Shown: positions 54,323 to 64,000, counted from the first letter of the stretch. The stretch: DNA of 64,000 nt from Planococcus donghaensis (GCF_001687665.2 NZ_CP016543.2:3038001-3102000); one strand, 5' to 3'. The notes: generated from the sequence alone by a model not told the origin. Numbers and translations: made by a program.

Positions 54323-57300
54323 CTACAACGTCTCAGTCAATTTCATTTCTATAAAACTTTCTCCATTTATTAAGTAGACATACGTTTGTTCAATAATACT
54401 GTTCAAATCTTCGGTATGTTCTTCATTTAATATAAGATCAGGTTTATCTGTAAGAATAATAAATCGTTCTTCCCCATTAAATCGTTCGCTATAGAAATCC
54501 ACTAACCCAAAATTACCGTATGTTTTTAATAATTTGCGACCATGATTTCTTTCATGAGTTTCGATTAATTCCGCATAATCTGTTGCGATCAAACGATAGG
54601 ATAGACCATTCGGAATTAGTTCAAATTGTGCAACTCTCTTTGGAGGCTGCAGTGTAATGGTACGCTGCTTGTCAATAATTCCAAGTCTTTTTGTTTTCTG
54701 TTCTTCGATATCAATTAATTGAGCGTTCATTTGATTAATTAGGGCAGAGTTTTTATTGTCCTGATTGTCAGTTTGATAATGCATTAAGCGATCTAATACT
54801 TCATTATATTGTTGCTGGAATGTATCAACTAAATAATCATGCATTTTATTTAATTGCGATGTGCGTTTTTTCTCTAATTTGTTTCTTTCTTCAATGGCTA
54901 ACTGTAAAACCTTCTGTTGCAAAACGGGTTGTTCGTTAAAAGGAAGTTCTGTAACAGCAGGAGTAAATCGATCCATTGATAACCAATAGGGCGTTAATTG
55001 GACAACTGAACCGTCCATACGCTTCGCAATAAAGAATAAATGGTTTTTCAATTCTTTGCCGATACCATCTTTATAAACAAGTCGATAAGCATCGACTTCC
55101 AAATGTTCAGGTACACTATAAGTCATTAAATAACGCTTAAAGACAAATTGATCCCTTGTTTTTAATAACAATTTCTTAGCTAGTCCGTATAAGGGATGCA
55201 ATTTGGTTATATAAGATACTTCATCGCTACTGTGCTTCATATAACCTGTATACCGATAAGAATCTGTAAAGCTTCCTTCTTTTGCGAATTGATCGCGAAT
55301 AAGTTTAGGGAATCGATCTACACGTTTTATTTGGTTTTCATGACTATTAAATATTTTTACATTCGAGCTGATAAAGGCATGATCCATCAATTCAATGTAC
55401 ATTCGATTTGGTACTTTGTTGATTTCAATATCGACTTGAGACTGCTTTATTGCAGAAACATCCATGGCATCAGAGTCGAACTGCATTTTTTTCATCGTTT
55501 GAATTAATTCGTGGTGTTCGTCACTCAGTCCCTTGTCCATTTTCTTTATGACATCATCTAAGTTCTCACGTGTTAAGATAGCTTCTTTCATTAACTCGGC
55601 CAGATTTATTTCGCCGTCTAATAAATCTCCCATAATGTTATAGACTAAATCATTACCAAGATCTTCTTTCATCGAATCTAGCTTTGTTAACAACCGGGAT
55701 AAAACATAACCTTCTCGTGTATTCGCAGCCACCAGGTTAAAAATAAACACTTCGTTTTTCTGCCCAATTCGATGAATTCGTCCCATACGTTGCTCTAATC
55801 TATTGGGATTCCAAGGGATATCATAATTAATCATTTGATTACAAAATTGAAGGTTAATAGATTCTCCACCAGCGTCTGTAGCCAACATAATTTGGGCATG
55901 GTGACGGAACATCTCTACTTGGTTACGTCGTTCATCCATAGAGTAACTCCCCATAATTTTTGCAATTTGATCAACTCTAGTACTCAATTTTGTATCTAAA
56001 TATTTTAGCGTATCTACGGATTCTGTGAAAATCAGTATTTTCTCTCCCGTGTAAATTAAGCCATCTATTCCAAATAACATCGTTTCTAATTCTAAATATT
56101 TTTTCTCTATCTCATGCTTTTTCAAAGAAGTTGTCATGTGTAATAACTTTTCAAGCTCAGAAATTTCTTCCTCTAGCAAGTGAATATCGATAGTATCTAT
56201 AGAAAGTTCAAATTTCTGTTCAAGTAAGTCCAGGGACTCCACTACATCTTCTTCTAAATTACTTTCATATAGCTTTTCAAGCTTTTGTGCGTATTCTTTT
56301 CTTTCCAATTCGGTATTAGCTAAAATAGCTTGTACTTTTTCATACCGACGCTCAAGAGATTTATGTATGGCTTCAATTGATGAACTTAATCGACGCTGCA
56401 AGAGCATCATTGCAAAGGCAGTACTATTATGACCTGTATTTAATGCCCGATTAAAATGAGTTTGTACATACTCTGTTACCGCATTATACAATTCCAACTC
56501 GGGTTCTGTTAAATTATATTGAATCGTTTTGGTCGTCCGTTTTGGAAAAATAGGTGTACCATCAAAATTAACCATTGACTCTTTTAATCTACGAATAATA
56601 AAGGGATTGGTCTTGTCTTGAAGTGTCTGATTTGCTGAGATGTGTTGAAATATATCCGGTTCTATCAGCTTCATTAACAAACGAAAGTTTTCAGCATCTC
56701 CTTTATGAGGAGTTGCAGTTAATAATAAACAATGTTCTGTTTTAGCTAGTAACTTTTCACCAAGCTGATACAGTTTTGTTTTAGATGTTTTCTTTTTACT
56801 TTTGCCATAGGAATATGCAGCCATCTTATGCGCTTCATCTACGATGACTAAATCGAATTGAGCTTCTAAAATCAATTCTTTAATTTCATCTCGCGTAGAC
56901 CAGTAAATCGAAGCCAGGCAGTGGTCGTTTTCGATAAAAGGATTTAAACTGCCATATTCATTTAAAACAGCTCTATTAATAATTTTAAAAGATTCCTGGA
57001 ATTTTTCGTCCATCTCTTCTTGCCATTGACGAAGTACTAGTGGTGGCACAAGAACTAAAATACGTTGAACGCTTTCACGTGCCTTCAATTCCTTTATTAA
57101 CATACCAGACATAATAGTTTTTCCAGCACCAGGATCATCTGCTAATAAGTATCGAATATTCGAAGATGGCAACATCCGACTATAAACAGCCTCGATTTGA
57201 TGAGGCAATGGAATAACTTCTTGATTTCCAAGTGCACGTGTTTTAGAAAATTTATCTTCCAATTCGAGTATTAAATATAATAACTTTTGTTGAATGGATT

Positions 57301-57508
57301 CTCCTAACAGATCAACGCTCAAATCCTTAGAAGTGCTAACGACTATTAGTTTCTCAATATCATGTGACGTTAATAATTGCTCATAATATTGATTGGATTG
57401 ACGTCCGATACCCTCTAACAAATGATAGCCTTCTCCATAAGCTTCTAGTTTTTTAATTTCAATTGTCTCAGGAAAAAATGGTCCATTTATAATATCTCCA
57501 ATGTTCAT
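54323..57508 (-). CDS. brxHII: BREX-3 helicase BrxHII (SNF2 type)
   Basis: 1061-residue SNF2-family helicase. Walker A DPGAGKT (125-131), VVDEAHK-type box (DEAH 224-227), TATPHKGDA, and the C-terminal helicase half with NYDIPWNPNRLEQRMGRIHR. A long C-terminal region (about 600-1061) is typical of BrxHII/DrmD proteins. It probably remodels or translocates DNA during BREX defence. TTGGAGG sets the ATG at 57508; a GTG at 57538 would overlap the upstream gene. Last gene of the BREX operon. Confidence 0.85.
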   Translation of the reverse strand: MNIGDIINGPFFPETIEIKKLEAYGEGYHLLEGIGRQSNQYYEQLLTSHDIEKLIVVSTSKDLSVDLLGESIQQKLLYLILELEDKFSKTRALGNQEVIPLPHQIEAVYSRMLPSSNIRYLLADDPGAGKTIMSGMLIKELKARESVQRILVLVPPLVLRQWQEEMDEKFQESFKIINRAVLNEYGSLNPFIENDHCLASIYWSTRDEIKELILEAQFDLVIVDEAHKMAAYSYGKSKKKTSKTKLYQLGEKLLAKTEHCLLLTATPHKGDAENFRLLMKLIEPDIFQHISANQTLQDKTNPFIIRRLKESMVNFDGTPIFPKRTTKTIQYNLTEPELELYNAVTEYVQTHFNRALNTGHNSTAFAMMLLQRRLSSSIEAIHKSLERRYEKVQAILANTELERKEYAQKLEKLYESNLEEDVVESLDLLEQKFELSIDTIDIHLLEEEISELEKLLHMTTSLKKHEIEKKYLELETMLFGIDGLIYTGEKILIFTESVDTLKYLDTKLSTRVDQIAKIMGSYSMDERRNQVEMFRHHAQIMLATDAGGESINLQFCNQMINYDIPWNPNRLEQRMGRIHRIGQKNEVFIFNLVAANTREGYVLSRLLTKLDSMKEDLGNDLVYNIMGDLLDGEINLAELMKEAILTRENLDDVIKKMDKGLSDEHHELIQTMKKMQFDSDAMDVSAIKQSQVDIEINKVPNRMYIELMDHAFISSNVKIFNSHENQIKRVDRFPKLIRDQFAKEGSFTDSYRYTGYMKHSSDEVSYITKLHPLYGLAKKLLLKTRDQFVFKRYLMTYSVPEHLEVDAYRLVYKDGIGKELKNHLFFIAKRMDGSVVQLTPYWLSMDRFTPAVTELPFNEQPVLQQKVLQLAIEERNKLEKKRTSQLNKMHDYLVDTFQQQYNEVLDRLMHYQTDNQDNKNSALINQMNAQLIDIEEQKTKRLGIIDKQRTITLQPPKRVAQFELIPNGLSYRLIATDYAELIETHERNHGRKLLKTYGNFGLVDFYSERFNGEERFIILTDKPDLILNEEHTEDLNSIIEQTYVYLINGESFIEMKLTETL

Positions 57509-57530
57509 GCTCTGCCTCCAAAAAAGCCCC

Positions 57531-58262
57531 TCACTCAAAAGAGCAAGGGACTGTAGGGTTTTTTTCTATTATCGTGTCTCGAATGGTTGTGATGATTGTA
57601 AACCGTTCCCGGTCTAAGTCCCCTATACGTACATGGTAATTGAATGGGAAGAAGATTGCACTAGTATTTATTACTTCAAGCGAAATTGTGTTCGTTTCAT
57701 GGTGCGCCATTAAAACTTCTAGCAATAACGACGATAATAAAGAATTCTCAAGTATTAGTTTAAGCTGTTTTTTTTCATAGACACCCGATTGGATCCTATT
57801 TAATATATCCCACTCTTTTATCGAAGAAAAAACTGCACTAGTTGCTACTTCCACACGCCTGCGATCCCCATAGAGATTTTTCATTTGAGATAGTGTTGTT
57901 CGACTATATACCTCATCGGCCATTTTTAAATTTTTCCCTACGTATATCATTTGCTCTCTAAAATAAGGGTAGGCAATGCAAACTAAACAATAATGAACAA
58001 ACTTCTTTTCTATCGCATTTAAATAGGGATACTCCGCAACTAATTTCTCACGGATATCTTGAATAGAAGGCTCTACTAAGCTCCAGGTTTTCATTAACAT
58101 AGTAATGGCATTTTTTCTTGATTTTGCACCTTTAATCGAACCAAGTAATTCAGCATCCAATTGTGTGTACATATCTTTTTTATCTGTATAATGTCGCAGG
58201 AGATTAGCCGTAGTGTCTAGGTGTGCGAGTTGAATTTTCTGGTCAAAACCTACTGCTTTCAT
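57531..58262 (-). CDS. BREX-3 accessory protein, tentatively BrxA-like
   Basis: 243-residue, largely helical protein between pglZ (16 bp upstream) and brxHII. The segment YGDRRRVEVATSAVFSSIKEWDIL resembles the end of BrxA/DUF1819 proteins, where a basic stretch precedes a short winged-helix. BREX type 3 operons are known to contain brxA, and this is the only slot for it here. The assignment is from context plus weak motif resemblance. Confidence 0.6.
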   Translation of the reverse strand: MKAVGFDQKIQLAHLDTTANLLRHYTDKKDMYTQLDAELLGSIKGAKSRKNAITMLMKTWSLVEPSIQDIREKLVAEYPYLNAIEKKFVHYCLVCIAYPYFREQMIYVGKNLKMADEVYSRTTLSQMKNLYGDRRRVEVATSAVFSSIKEWDILNRIQSGVYEKKQLKLILENSLLSSLLLEVLMAHHETNTISLEVINTSAIFFPFNYHVRIGDLDRERFTIITTIRDTIIEKNPTVPCSFE

Positions 58263-58278
58263 AATATCTACCTACTTC

Positions 58279-60183
58279 CTATCTGCTTACTTTGATGAAT
58301 GGCACAATCATTTCTTCTATATGAATCCCACCATGCGTCACAATTTTTTGATACTTAGGAACAAAAGCGCTATTTTTATCAGCTAATAAGACATGATAAT
58401 CACTTGGTAAGCTAGTATCATCCCAGCTGATTGTATCTGGTTGCTCATTAGCTGTATGGTTTCTTATATTAAGTGAACTATATATTCGAGCACGCTCACC
58501 TTTGGATTCAACAGTCACACCTTGCGCAATGCGCCCTCTCCCAATACATTCAACGTTTCCATGGTCTGCAGTAAGGTAAACTTCGAAACCAGCATTCATT
58601 AAATCCTCTATAAATAAAGTTAGATAATCTGACTGTAGCCACGTGTTCAATTCGGACTGTACCGACTGAAGCCCTTGTGTCGCCCCGTGCATAAATTGAT
58701 CAACCACATCAATGACTGCACCATATATGCGGATGGCAGGTGACAATTGATAAGCTAGATCCTTTTGATTATAGTGAGCCAAACCCAAAGACTTTTCAAA
58801 CGCGATATTTTGTTTTGAAAATCCCTGCTCTTCCCAAAATGCTGTCCATAATGACTTCTCTTTATAAGTACTTGTAATGGTTCCGGGAAAGAACCTCGGT
58901 TCTTTCCCGGAAAATAATGCTTGTCTAGAAACTGACGTTACACTCGGTACCCAAGCAAACAAAGCATCTTCCTCATATTTCCAATCATTATTATTTAGAT
59001 GACTTTTAATCATATGCCACTGCGTAAAGCTCATGCCATCCAAAACAATGAGTGCTACTTTGTTATTAGATTGTCGTGCTAAATAATGGGGAATTTGATG
59101 AACCATTTTAGGTTTAGGCACGACAGGTAACGATCGAAGTTGATGAAAATTCTCTAGCATCCACTTTTTGAATGCTTTATTTGCATTTTCTATGTCAGCT
59201 TGGAAAATTTCTTGGTGCTTTCCCTTACTTAATTGTTGCTGTTGAAGCTCTCCAAGTTCATTAGCAAAACGCAGCCAGTCATTTCGATTGAAATCTTTAT
59301 ATGTCTCCTTGAATGGAGAATGTTCAATAGAAGGCTTCTCTTCTTGCATGATTAATCCAGGCAACATCCATTGTTGAAATGAAATTTCGCTTGGTACTTC
59401 AATGGGATTAATGTATGTTTCAATATACTGCTGTAAAAAAGAGTCTTGGAATAAATTGTCGGCATAGGACTCATGACTTTCTGCAACTTGCTTCTTCGCC
59501 TGCTTAATATAATAATGGACGTATTGTCGCCATTTTTCATTAAAAAAACGAATGAATTTTTCTTTGGATTGAAAAATTTTTATACTATCTGCTGAAAGTT
59601 GATTTGGTGGCATTATGAGCAAGTTCTTTAGGTGCTCCCATAAAAAAGCAGGCAACCCCTCATCAAATTTATCGTAATAGAGCAAGCCAGCTTTCACTAA
59701 ATCCCTTAAATTATAAATTCTTGATGCATGAATATCACAGACGTCATTGAGCAAGAAATCTGTGGTTTCACGACCATTTAATCTATATCCAATTGAGTTT
59801 TGAGCTAAATATATAAGCTCGTACACCCAAATAGGACACTGCCGAACAATGGCAGGATCTAAATTTGGAAACAACTTATTAAAAGATAATGTTACAAAAA
59901 CCGCTTGTGCATATACATCATAGGGAACTTGATTGAATTGGTTGTTCGAAATAACAAGCAGCAAGCTTGAACGTTCGGTCCTATCTACATGTCGAAAATT
60001 CAGCTCATAATACTCACGGAAAACTACAGTGTCTTCATAAAAATGAAACATACACTTTTGTTGGGAGAACGTCTCTTGTATTGCTTTTTGGCTAAGCAGA
60101 TTATGTTCATCAGACACAACATACAGAAGCCCTTTTCCTGTGAAATATGACGCTATTTTTTCAGACCAATTCAACCTCTTCAC
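58279..60183 (-). CDS. pglZ: BREX alkaline-phosphatase-like protein PglZ
   Basis: 634-residue protein. The C-terminal half is a PglZ (alkaline phosphatase superfamily) domain: metal/nucleophile region ALIVLDGMSF (D382), FSGKEPRFFPG and LTADHGNVECIG. PglZ is the hallmark of all BREX systems and is thought to be a nuclease or phosphatase. The start is a GTG with a poor ribosome site, 12 bp after the methyltransferase stop, so coupling is likely. Confidence 0.9.
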   Translation of the reverse strand: MKRLNWSEKIASYFTGKGLLYVVSDEHNLLSQKAIQETFSQQKCMFHFYEDTVVFREYYELNFRHVDRTERSSLLLVISNNQFNQVPYDVYAQAVFVTLSFNKLFPNLDPAIVRQCPIWVYELIYLAQNSIGYRLNGRETTDFLLNDVCDIHASRIYNLRDLVKAGLLYYDKFDEGLPAFLWEHLKNLLIMPPNQLSADSIKIFQSKEKFIRFFNEKWRQYVHYYIKQAKKQVAESHESYADNLFQDSFLQQYIETYINPIEVPSEISFQQWMLPGLIMQEEKPSIEHSPFKETYKDFNRNDWLRFANELGELQQQQLSKGKHQEIFQADIENANKAFKKWMLENFHQLRSLPVVPKPKMVHQIPHYLARQSNNKVALIVLDGMSFTQWHMIKSHLNNNDWKYEEDALFAWVPSVTSVSRQALFSGKEPRFFPGTITSTYKEKSLWTAFWEEQGFSKQNIAFEKSLGLAHYNQKDLAYQLSPAIRIYGAVIDVVDQFMHGATQGLQSVQSELNTWLQSDYLTLFIEDLMNAGFEVYLTADHGNVECIGRGRIAQGVTVESKGERARIYSSLNIRNHTANEQPDTISWDDTSLPSDYHVLLADKNSAFVPKYQKIVTHGGIHIEEMIVPFIKVSR

Positions 60184-60195
60184 CCACTTTTCTTC

Positions 60196-62958
60196 TTACA
60201 TATCTAAACGGATTTGTGCATTGTCATAATACATTAATAGCTTATCATCTTCCTGGATGACACTTTCAGGTAAACGATCACCAACTGTAACAATTTTTGT
60301 GTAATCTTTATCGCTCCATGATTTTTTGAATCCTGCTCGGATGGCTTCTGTACGGAATTGCTTTAATTTCTTTTTGTGCGTACTCAATTCCTCTACATAA
60401 CTACCAAATTCACGTAATAACGACTTCTCTCGTAATTTTTCAAGATCTGCTTGCTTATTTGGATCGGCAACATACCACCGATTCATCGCTTTATTTTTCA
60501 TCTTTATATCGCTATTCTCAAACCCACGTAAATCATGATAATTTCGACGTAGATAGCTACCAATTTGATCTGGAACTACCTCATCTCCTTCATAACGCAA
60601 GAAATTTTGCACTAATAGAGAATCTAATTCAGGTAATTGCTCATGTTTGGCAATATGTCGAATTTCTTTCATAAATTGTGGATGCAAGTCTTGACGAGTC
60701 TGCGGCTTCCTCATCAATTGTTGACGAATCCATTCAATAGCACTATTCTCGTCCGAAACAAATAAACTCATTTGAGAAAACTCTTTCACAATAGTTCGCT
60801 TCTTATCATAATCGGCTACTTGTGATTCTAAGAAAGCCATACCATCTCGCATAGGAAAACGCTGTGTAACACCTAATTGAAATTCAGCTGACGAGATGGG
60901 AACCGGGAATCCATGTTGTACATGAAAAGCAATCATCCTATCAAATAAAATACGCGTTGTTCGCTCAGCAATAATTGAAGCTTCACCTTTTGAACCAGAA
61001 AATACTGGCAATTTCTCCAAATGTTGATTAAGAAATATCCAGGCAGATTCTTCTGTATTTGTTTGCTTACGCATCTTATCAATATTAAGTTTAGAAGGTT
61101 TATACGCAGTTATAACCAAATCTTGCTTAACTGCAATAGTTGAAGTAACTGCTTTAAAGCTACCTTGTTTTTTGTCTAATGCAGAAACGTCAGCAATTAC
61201 AAAACCAACCTTTTGTAGGGATTCCTGAATAGCGTTCCAGACACTAGCTTGTGAATTACTAAATTCAATAGTTATCCATCTTCCGGGTTTTAATACTCTA
61301 AAGTACTGAGCAAAACTTTTTTCCATCAGTTTTTGATATTCAAATAAGGTCTTTTTCTGAGTGTTGTTCATAATGGCTTCAGTCTTATTATTAGTTAAAA
61401 CTTTCAGCCATGCTTCCCATAGAAAATTCAACTCAGAATACATTAGGTTTTTCCCGAAAGGAGGATCTGTAAATATATAATCTACAGAGTTGTTAGGTAT
61501 ACTATTTGCTTCAGTAATAGATTGAGTAGTAACTAAGGATTTGTTTTTTTCAGTGCTGCCCGTTTCTTTGATCATTTTCAAAAAATCACGAAGCTTATTC
61601 TTTAGAAGTAAAATTACATTCCGTTCAAATGTTAAAGAAGGGATATATAAAGTACCACTGAGCCCTCCAGTTCCTCCAAATCTAAAACGATTTGTTTTTG
61701 TTGCTCTTGTAATAGACGCTTGGAAGAAGAATAGGAGTTGGTTAACATATTTGGACTTAACCGCGTGTTTATAAAATGTCGATAAGACTATTAAATTTCT
61801 TTTTGTAAAATACTGATGAACATGTGTAATGCCGATTCTATCGTTTCTTCTGGACTCATCTCCCTCTGGCATCCTAATAAGGGGAATCCATGATTCCAAT
61901 TTGTATTGTTCTATTTTTTTTAATAATTTCATTTGCTCTTCGTCTACTTTATGATCATATCTTTTTGTACCTATTGAATAATTAATATTTACCGGAACTT
62001 GCTTTGCCATTGAAATATTTTCTTTTAAAAATTCATCGTACACTTGATGCCATGATCGATCTAAAGATTTTTTATCTAACCGAACAGAACAAGTATCACA
62101 TTGGAATTCATTATACATTTTTTTCTCAGTAGTATTGACTGCAACGTCCCAATAAATAATTTCACTAGAACATGAAGGACAAGTGAATACATCACTCCAA
62201 ACTGTATAATTAATATTCTCTTTGGAATTGGATTGATCAGAGTTTTTATACAACCACTTACATTCTTGCTCAACAATATCAATAATTTTATTAGCTTCTT
62301 GCTCAAATTCAATTATATTAAAGTCATTATTGTAGTTTTGACTGATTAGACTTGCTGCTGGTGACAAATCTGATAAAATTATATTTCTTTCACCAAGTTT
62401 ACTAATTAATTCGTCACTTGCTTTGACATCTAATTCATCGATACTATAACCAAGTTTCTCAATTTCTGATGGATCCGCACATCTTTTAGCGGCTACACCC
62501 GTCATACCTGTACCTGAAAAACCGTCAAACACTAAATCTCCGGGTTCGGTATAGTGAAGTATGTATCGCATAATTGCTTTGTAAGGTACTTTTGTATGAT
62601 AACTATGCGCATTATATACAGCATCATTTTTCCCCTCAACTATATCACCAATATAAGGAGTTTTATTATATGGACTTTGTTGCTCAACCTTCATTTCTTT
62701 AGCTATAACTTCACCTAGCCATGGATTTGGACAAGCAGTGTAGTACGGTGGATCGGATAAAGCAATAATATCTTCATCTTCCCCAATTGGATATCCCTCA
62801 ATTACTTTTAACTCAGGTAGTTTTTTTCGCAGTTCTTCCCTAAAATAATTTCTACGTACTTCTTCGCTTTCAAATGTCATGCCTAAGCAGACAACGGGTG
62901 CGTTGTCTGCAGCAGATTTTTCATCTAAGAAAGAAAGCTGATTGTCTTTTTGGGACAT
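60196..62958 (-). CDS. pglXI: BREX-3 adenine-specific DNA methyltransferase PglXI (Zn-ribbon type)
   Basis: 920-residue methyltransferase of the Zn-ribbon (COG1743-like) type. Motif IV SDPPYYTACPNPW (DPPY 69-72) precedes the SAM motif FDGFSGTG (144-151). A zinc ribbon with two CxxC pairs (CPSC and CDTC) is at about 260-295, and a second DPPF motif at 498-501 is followed by NLMYSELNFLW. It should methylate host DNA at the BREX motif to mark self. TGAGGAG precedes the ATG. Confidence 0.88.
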   Translation of the reverse strand: MSQKDNQLSFLDEKSAADNAPVVCLGMTFESEEVRRNYFREELRKKLPELKVIEGYPIGEDEDIIALSDPPYYTACPNPWLGEVIAKEMKVEQQSPYNKTPYIGDIVEGKNDAVYNAHSYHTKVPYKAIMRYILHYTEPGDLVFDGFSGTGMTGVAAKRCADPSEIEKLGYSIDELDVKASDELISKLGERNIILSDLSPAASLISQNYNNDFNIIEFEQEANKIIDIVEQECKWLYKNSDQSNSKENINYTVWSDVFTCPSCSSEIIYWDVAVNTTEKKMYNEFQCDTCSVRLDKKSLDRSWHQVYDEFLKENISMAKQVPVNINYSIGTKRYDHKVDEEQMKLLKKIEQYKLESWIPLIRMPEGDESRRNDRIGITHVHQYFTKRNLIVLSTFYKHAVKSKYVNQLLFFFQASITRATKTNRFRFGGTGGLSGTLYIPSLTFERNVILLLKNKLRDFLKMIKETGSTEKNKSLVTTQSITEANSIPNNSVDYIFTDPPFGKNLMYSELNFLWEAWLKVLTNNKTEAIMNNTQKKTLFEYQKLMEKSFAQYFRVLKPGRWITIEFSNSQASVWNAIQESLQKVGFVIADVSALDKKQGSFKAVTSTIAVKQDLVITAYKPSKLNIDKMRKQTNTEESAWIFLNQHLEKLPVFSGSKGEASIIAERTTRILFDRMIAFHVQHGFPVPISSAEFQLGVTQRFPMRDGMAFLESQVADYDKKRTIVKEFSQMSLFVSDENSAIEWIRQQLMRKPQTRQDLHPQFMKEIRHIAKHEQLPELDSLLVQNFLRYEGDEVVPDQIGSYLRRNYHDLRGFENSDIKMKNKAMNRWYVADPNKQADLEKLREKSLLREFGSYVEELSTHKKKLKQFRTEAIRAGFKKSWSDKDYTKIVTVGDRLPESVIQEDDKLLMYYDNAQIRLDM

Positions 62959-62968
62959 GTGCGTCTCC

Positions 62969-64000
62969 TCATTTCTTTAACATAATACGTACTTGATTTG
63001 TTGGCGTGTTACCAACAGTTTTTGCAATAAGTTCTTCGAATCGTTTGCGCAACTCATCGACTGCTAACGGGTGTCCATTTGCCATCATTTCTTCGATATC
63101 TGAAATGGATAATTCGACTTTATGGATTCCTTTTAATAAGTCATTGATTGCCTGGATTAAGCGAATATCTAACGGTAAAGAGAATTCTCGGTTTGCAATG
63201 AGTGTTTCCACGAGTTGTTGTTGTTCAGGTTTTAGTAGTGAAATATTTTCTTTTACAGATGGATCATTAAAGTTCGTAAGTAATGTTTCTGTCCAGTTTG
63301 TCAGCATTTCAGGAAGCTCGTCTTGCATTTTCTTCAAAGTAGCTTTTTCGTTTGTTGCAATTTCTGTAGGACGGAATTTACACTCGGAGCACACAGGGCT
63401 ATGTTCTAACTTCTCTTTCGTCACGTGATAGCAAGTCTTTAATTGAGTTAATGTACGTTCCCAACTAAATAGCTCCTCTTTAGGTAATATTGAAATATGC
63501 GCAGATAATTCTTTTAATGCCATTGTCTGTGAATCGTTTAATAATGCATTTTTCACCATATTTTCTGAAGCATTTAAACGGGATTGATCATGTGCTTCAA
63601 TATACAACTGGACATATTCTTTTTTCAATATGTCGAGAGTATTGAGTTCTTTAGTTGTATCTTGATGTTCTTTTAACGCGTCCTGTAATTCATCCAACGC
63701 ATCATCTACACGCGAAGACCATTCAGACTGGCTGCCAACGTTTGGTTGCGCAATTTGCAAGTAACTTACACGCTGTTGAATTTCTTTAATTTGATGTTCT
63801 AACTTTGCAAATGAAGCGAGTTTATTAATGGCTTTTTTTTGCTTTTCAATTATTTCAAGATCATATTTTAAATTACGCATTTTGGCAGGTGTATCATACC
63901 GTTTCAGACCTTCACAGAAGTCTTTGTATTCCTCGAGTAGAGTCACATTCTCTTGAATTTCGGCAGGTTTTAATAATGGTCCATCCCATGTAGGAAATCC
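62969..64000 (-). CDS. brxC: BREX-3 ATPase BrxC/PglY-like (DUF6079), C-terminal part, cut by window edge
   Basis: Open from the right window edge to the stop at 62969, 343 residues, with no stop upstream of the GTG at 63946; so the gene continues outside. Coiled-coil region, then a CSECKFRP zinc-knuckle-like segment (one CxxC) and a helical tail, as in the C-terminus of BREX BrxC/DUF6079 ATPases. The AAA+ core is not in the window. First visible gene of the operon, 10 bp before the methyltransferase; brxF would be expected further upstream. Confidence 0.78.
   Translation of the reverse strand, partial: GFPTWDGPLLKPAEIQENVTLLEEYKDFCEGLKRYDTPAKMRNLKYDLEIIEKQKKAINKLASFAKLEHQIKEIQQRVSYLQIAQPNVGSQSEWSSRVDDALDELQDALKEHQDTTKELNTLDILKKEYVQLYIEAHDQSRLNASENMVKNALLNDSQTMALKELSAHISILPKEELFSWERTLTQLKTCYHVTKEKLEHSPVCSECKFRPTEIATNEKATLKKMQDELPEMLTNWTETLLTNFNDPSVKENISLLKPEQQQLVETLIANREFSLPLDIRLIQAINDLLKGIHKVELSISDIEEMMANGHPLAVDELRKRFEELIAKTVGNTPTNQVRIMLKK

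Noticed and set aside
63006..63428. 140-residue plus-strand ORF opposite brxC
   Set aside because: Ser/Phe-rich reverse complement of a helical Glu/Leu-rich protein; no independent evidence.

Overview
The window looks like chromosome of a low-to-moderate GC Gram-positive bacterium (Bacillota, Bacillales type; a Planococcaceae-like host would fit). This is inferred from AGGAGG-type ribosome binding sites, sigma-A promoters, intrinsic terminators, an HssRS/HrtAB heme module, a lipobox on the sugar-binding protein and the Bacillus-style GH65/PgmB/YesL sugar operon. No rRNA, tRNA, IS element or CRISPR array was seen.

Layout. 1-0.3 kb: tail of a GGDEF protein. 0.3-4.6 kb: beta-glucoside uptake and hydrolysis (PTS IIBCA plus 6-phospho-beta-glucosidase) with a divergent GntR/UTRA regulator. 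4.6-8.6 kb: HssR-HssS, then HrtB-HrtA behind an almost canonical HssR direct repeat. 8.7-19 kb: one long minus-strand operon for alpha-glucobioses (GH65 phosphorylase, ABC binding protein, two permeases, YesL, LacI regulator, beta-phosphoglucomutase, second GH65 phosphorylase). It has no ATPase of its own, so a shared MsmX-type ATPase is implied. 19.3-23.7 kb: alpha/beta hydrolase, small membrane protein, membrane GGDEF-EAL protein and a DJ-1/PfpI protein. 23.9-30.6 kb: a probable nitrogen-compound pathway (NCS1 permease, CE4-fold cyclic-amide hydrolase or deacetylase, nitrilase-fold amidohydrolase, COG0523 metal GTPase, CxxC protein). Its PAS/AAA+/HTH regulator has lost the sigma-54 contact loop, and large perfect palindromes sit beside a sigma-A promoter. 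30.8-34.9 kb: ABC-2 exporter, DUF4064 protein and a flavin monooxygenase. 34.9-41 kb: RpiR-type regulator plus MFS, FGGY kinase, FAD oxidase and SDR, matching the E. coli orphan set ygcS/ygcE/ygcU/ygcW. 41-46 kb: PatB-type C-S lyase, BCCT betaine transporter and a diverged PRPP synthetase paralogue.

45.9-64 kb is a defence island, all on the minus strand: a MazG-like pyrophosphohydrolase overlapping a PLD-nuclease/SF2 helicase, a CoiA-like nuclease with a broken zinc-ribbon gene behind it, a Z1-domain ATPase paired with an unrecognised 260-residue protein, and a BREX type 3 operon (BrxC, PglXI, PglZ, a BrxA-like protein, BrxHII) that runs off the right edge. The best leads for new biology are the Z1 pair, the 23.9-30.6 kb pathway with its regulator and palindromes, the ygc-like pathway and the altered PRPP synthetase.
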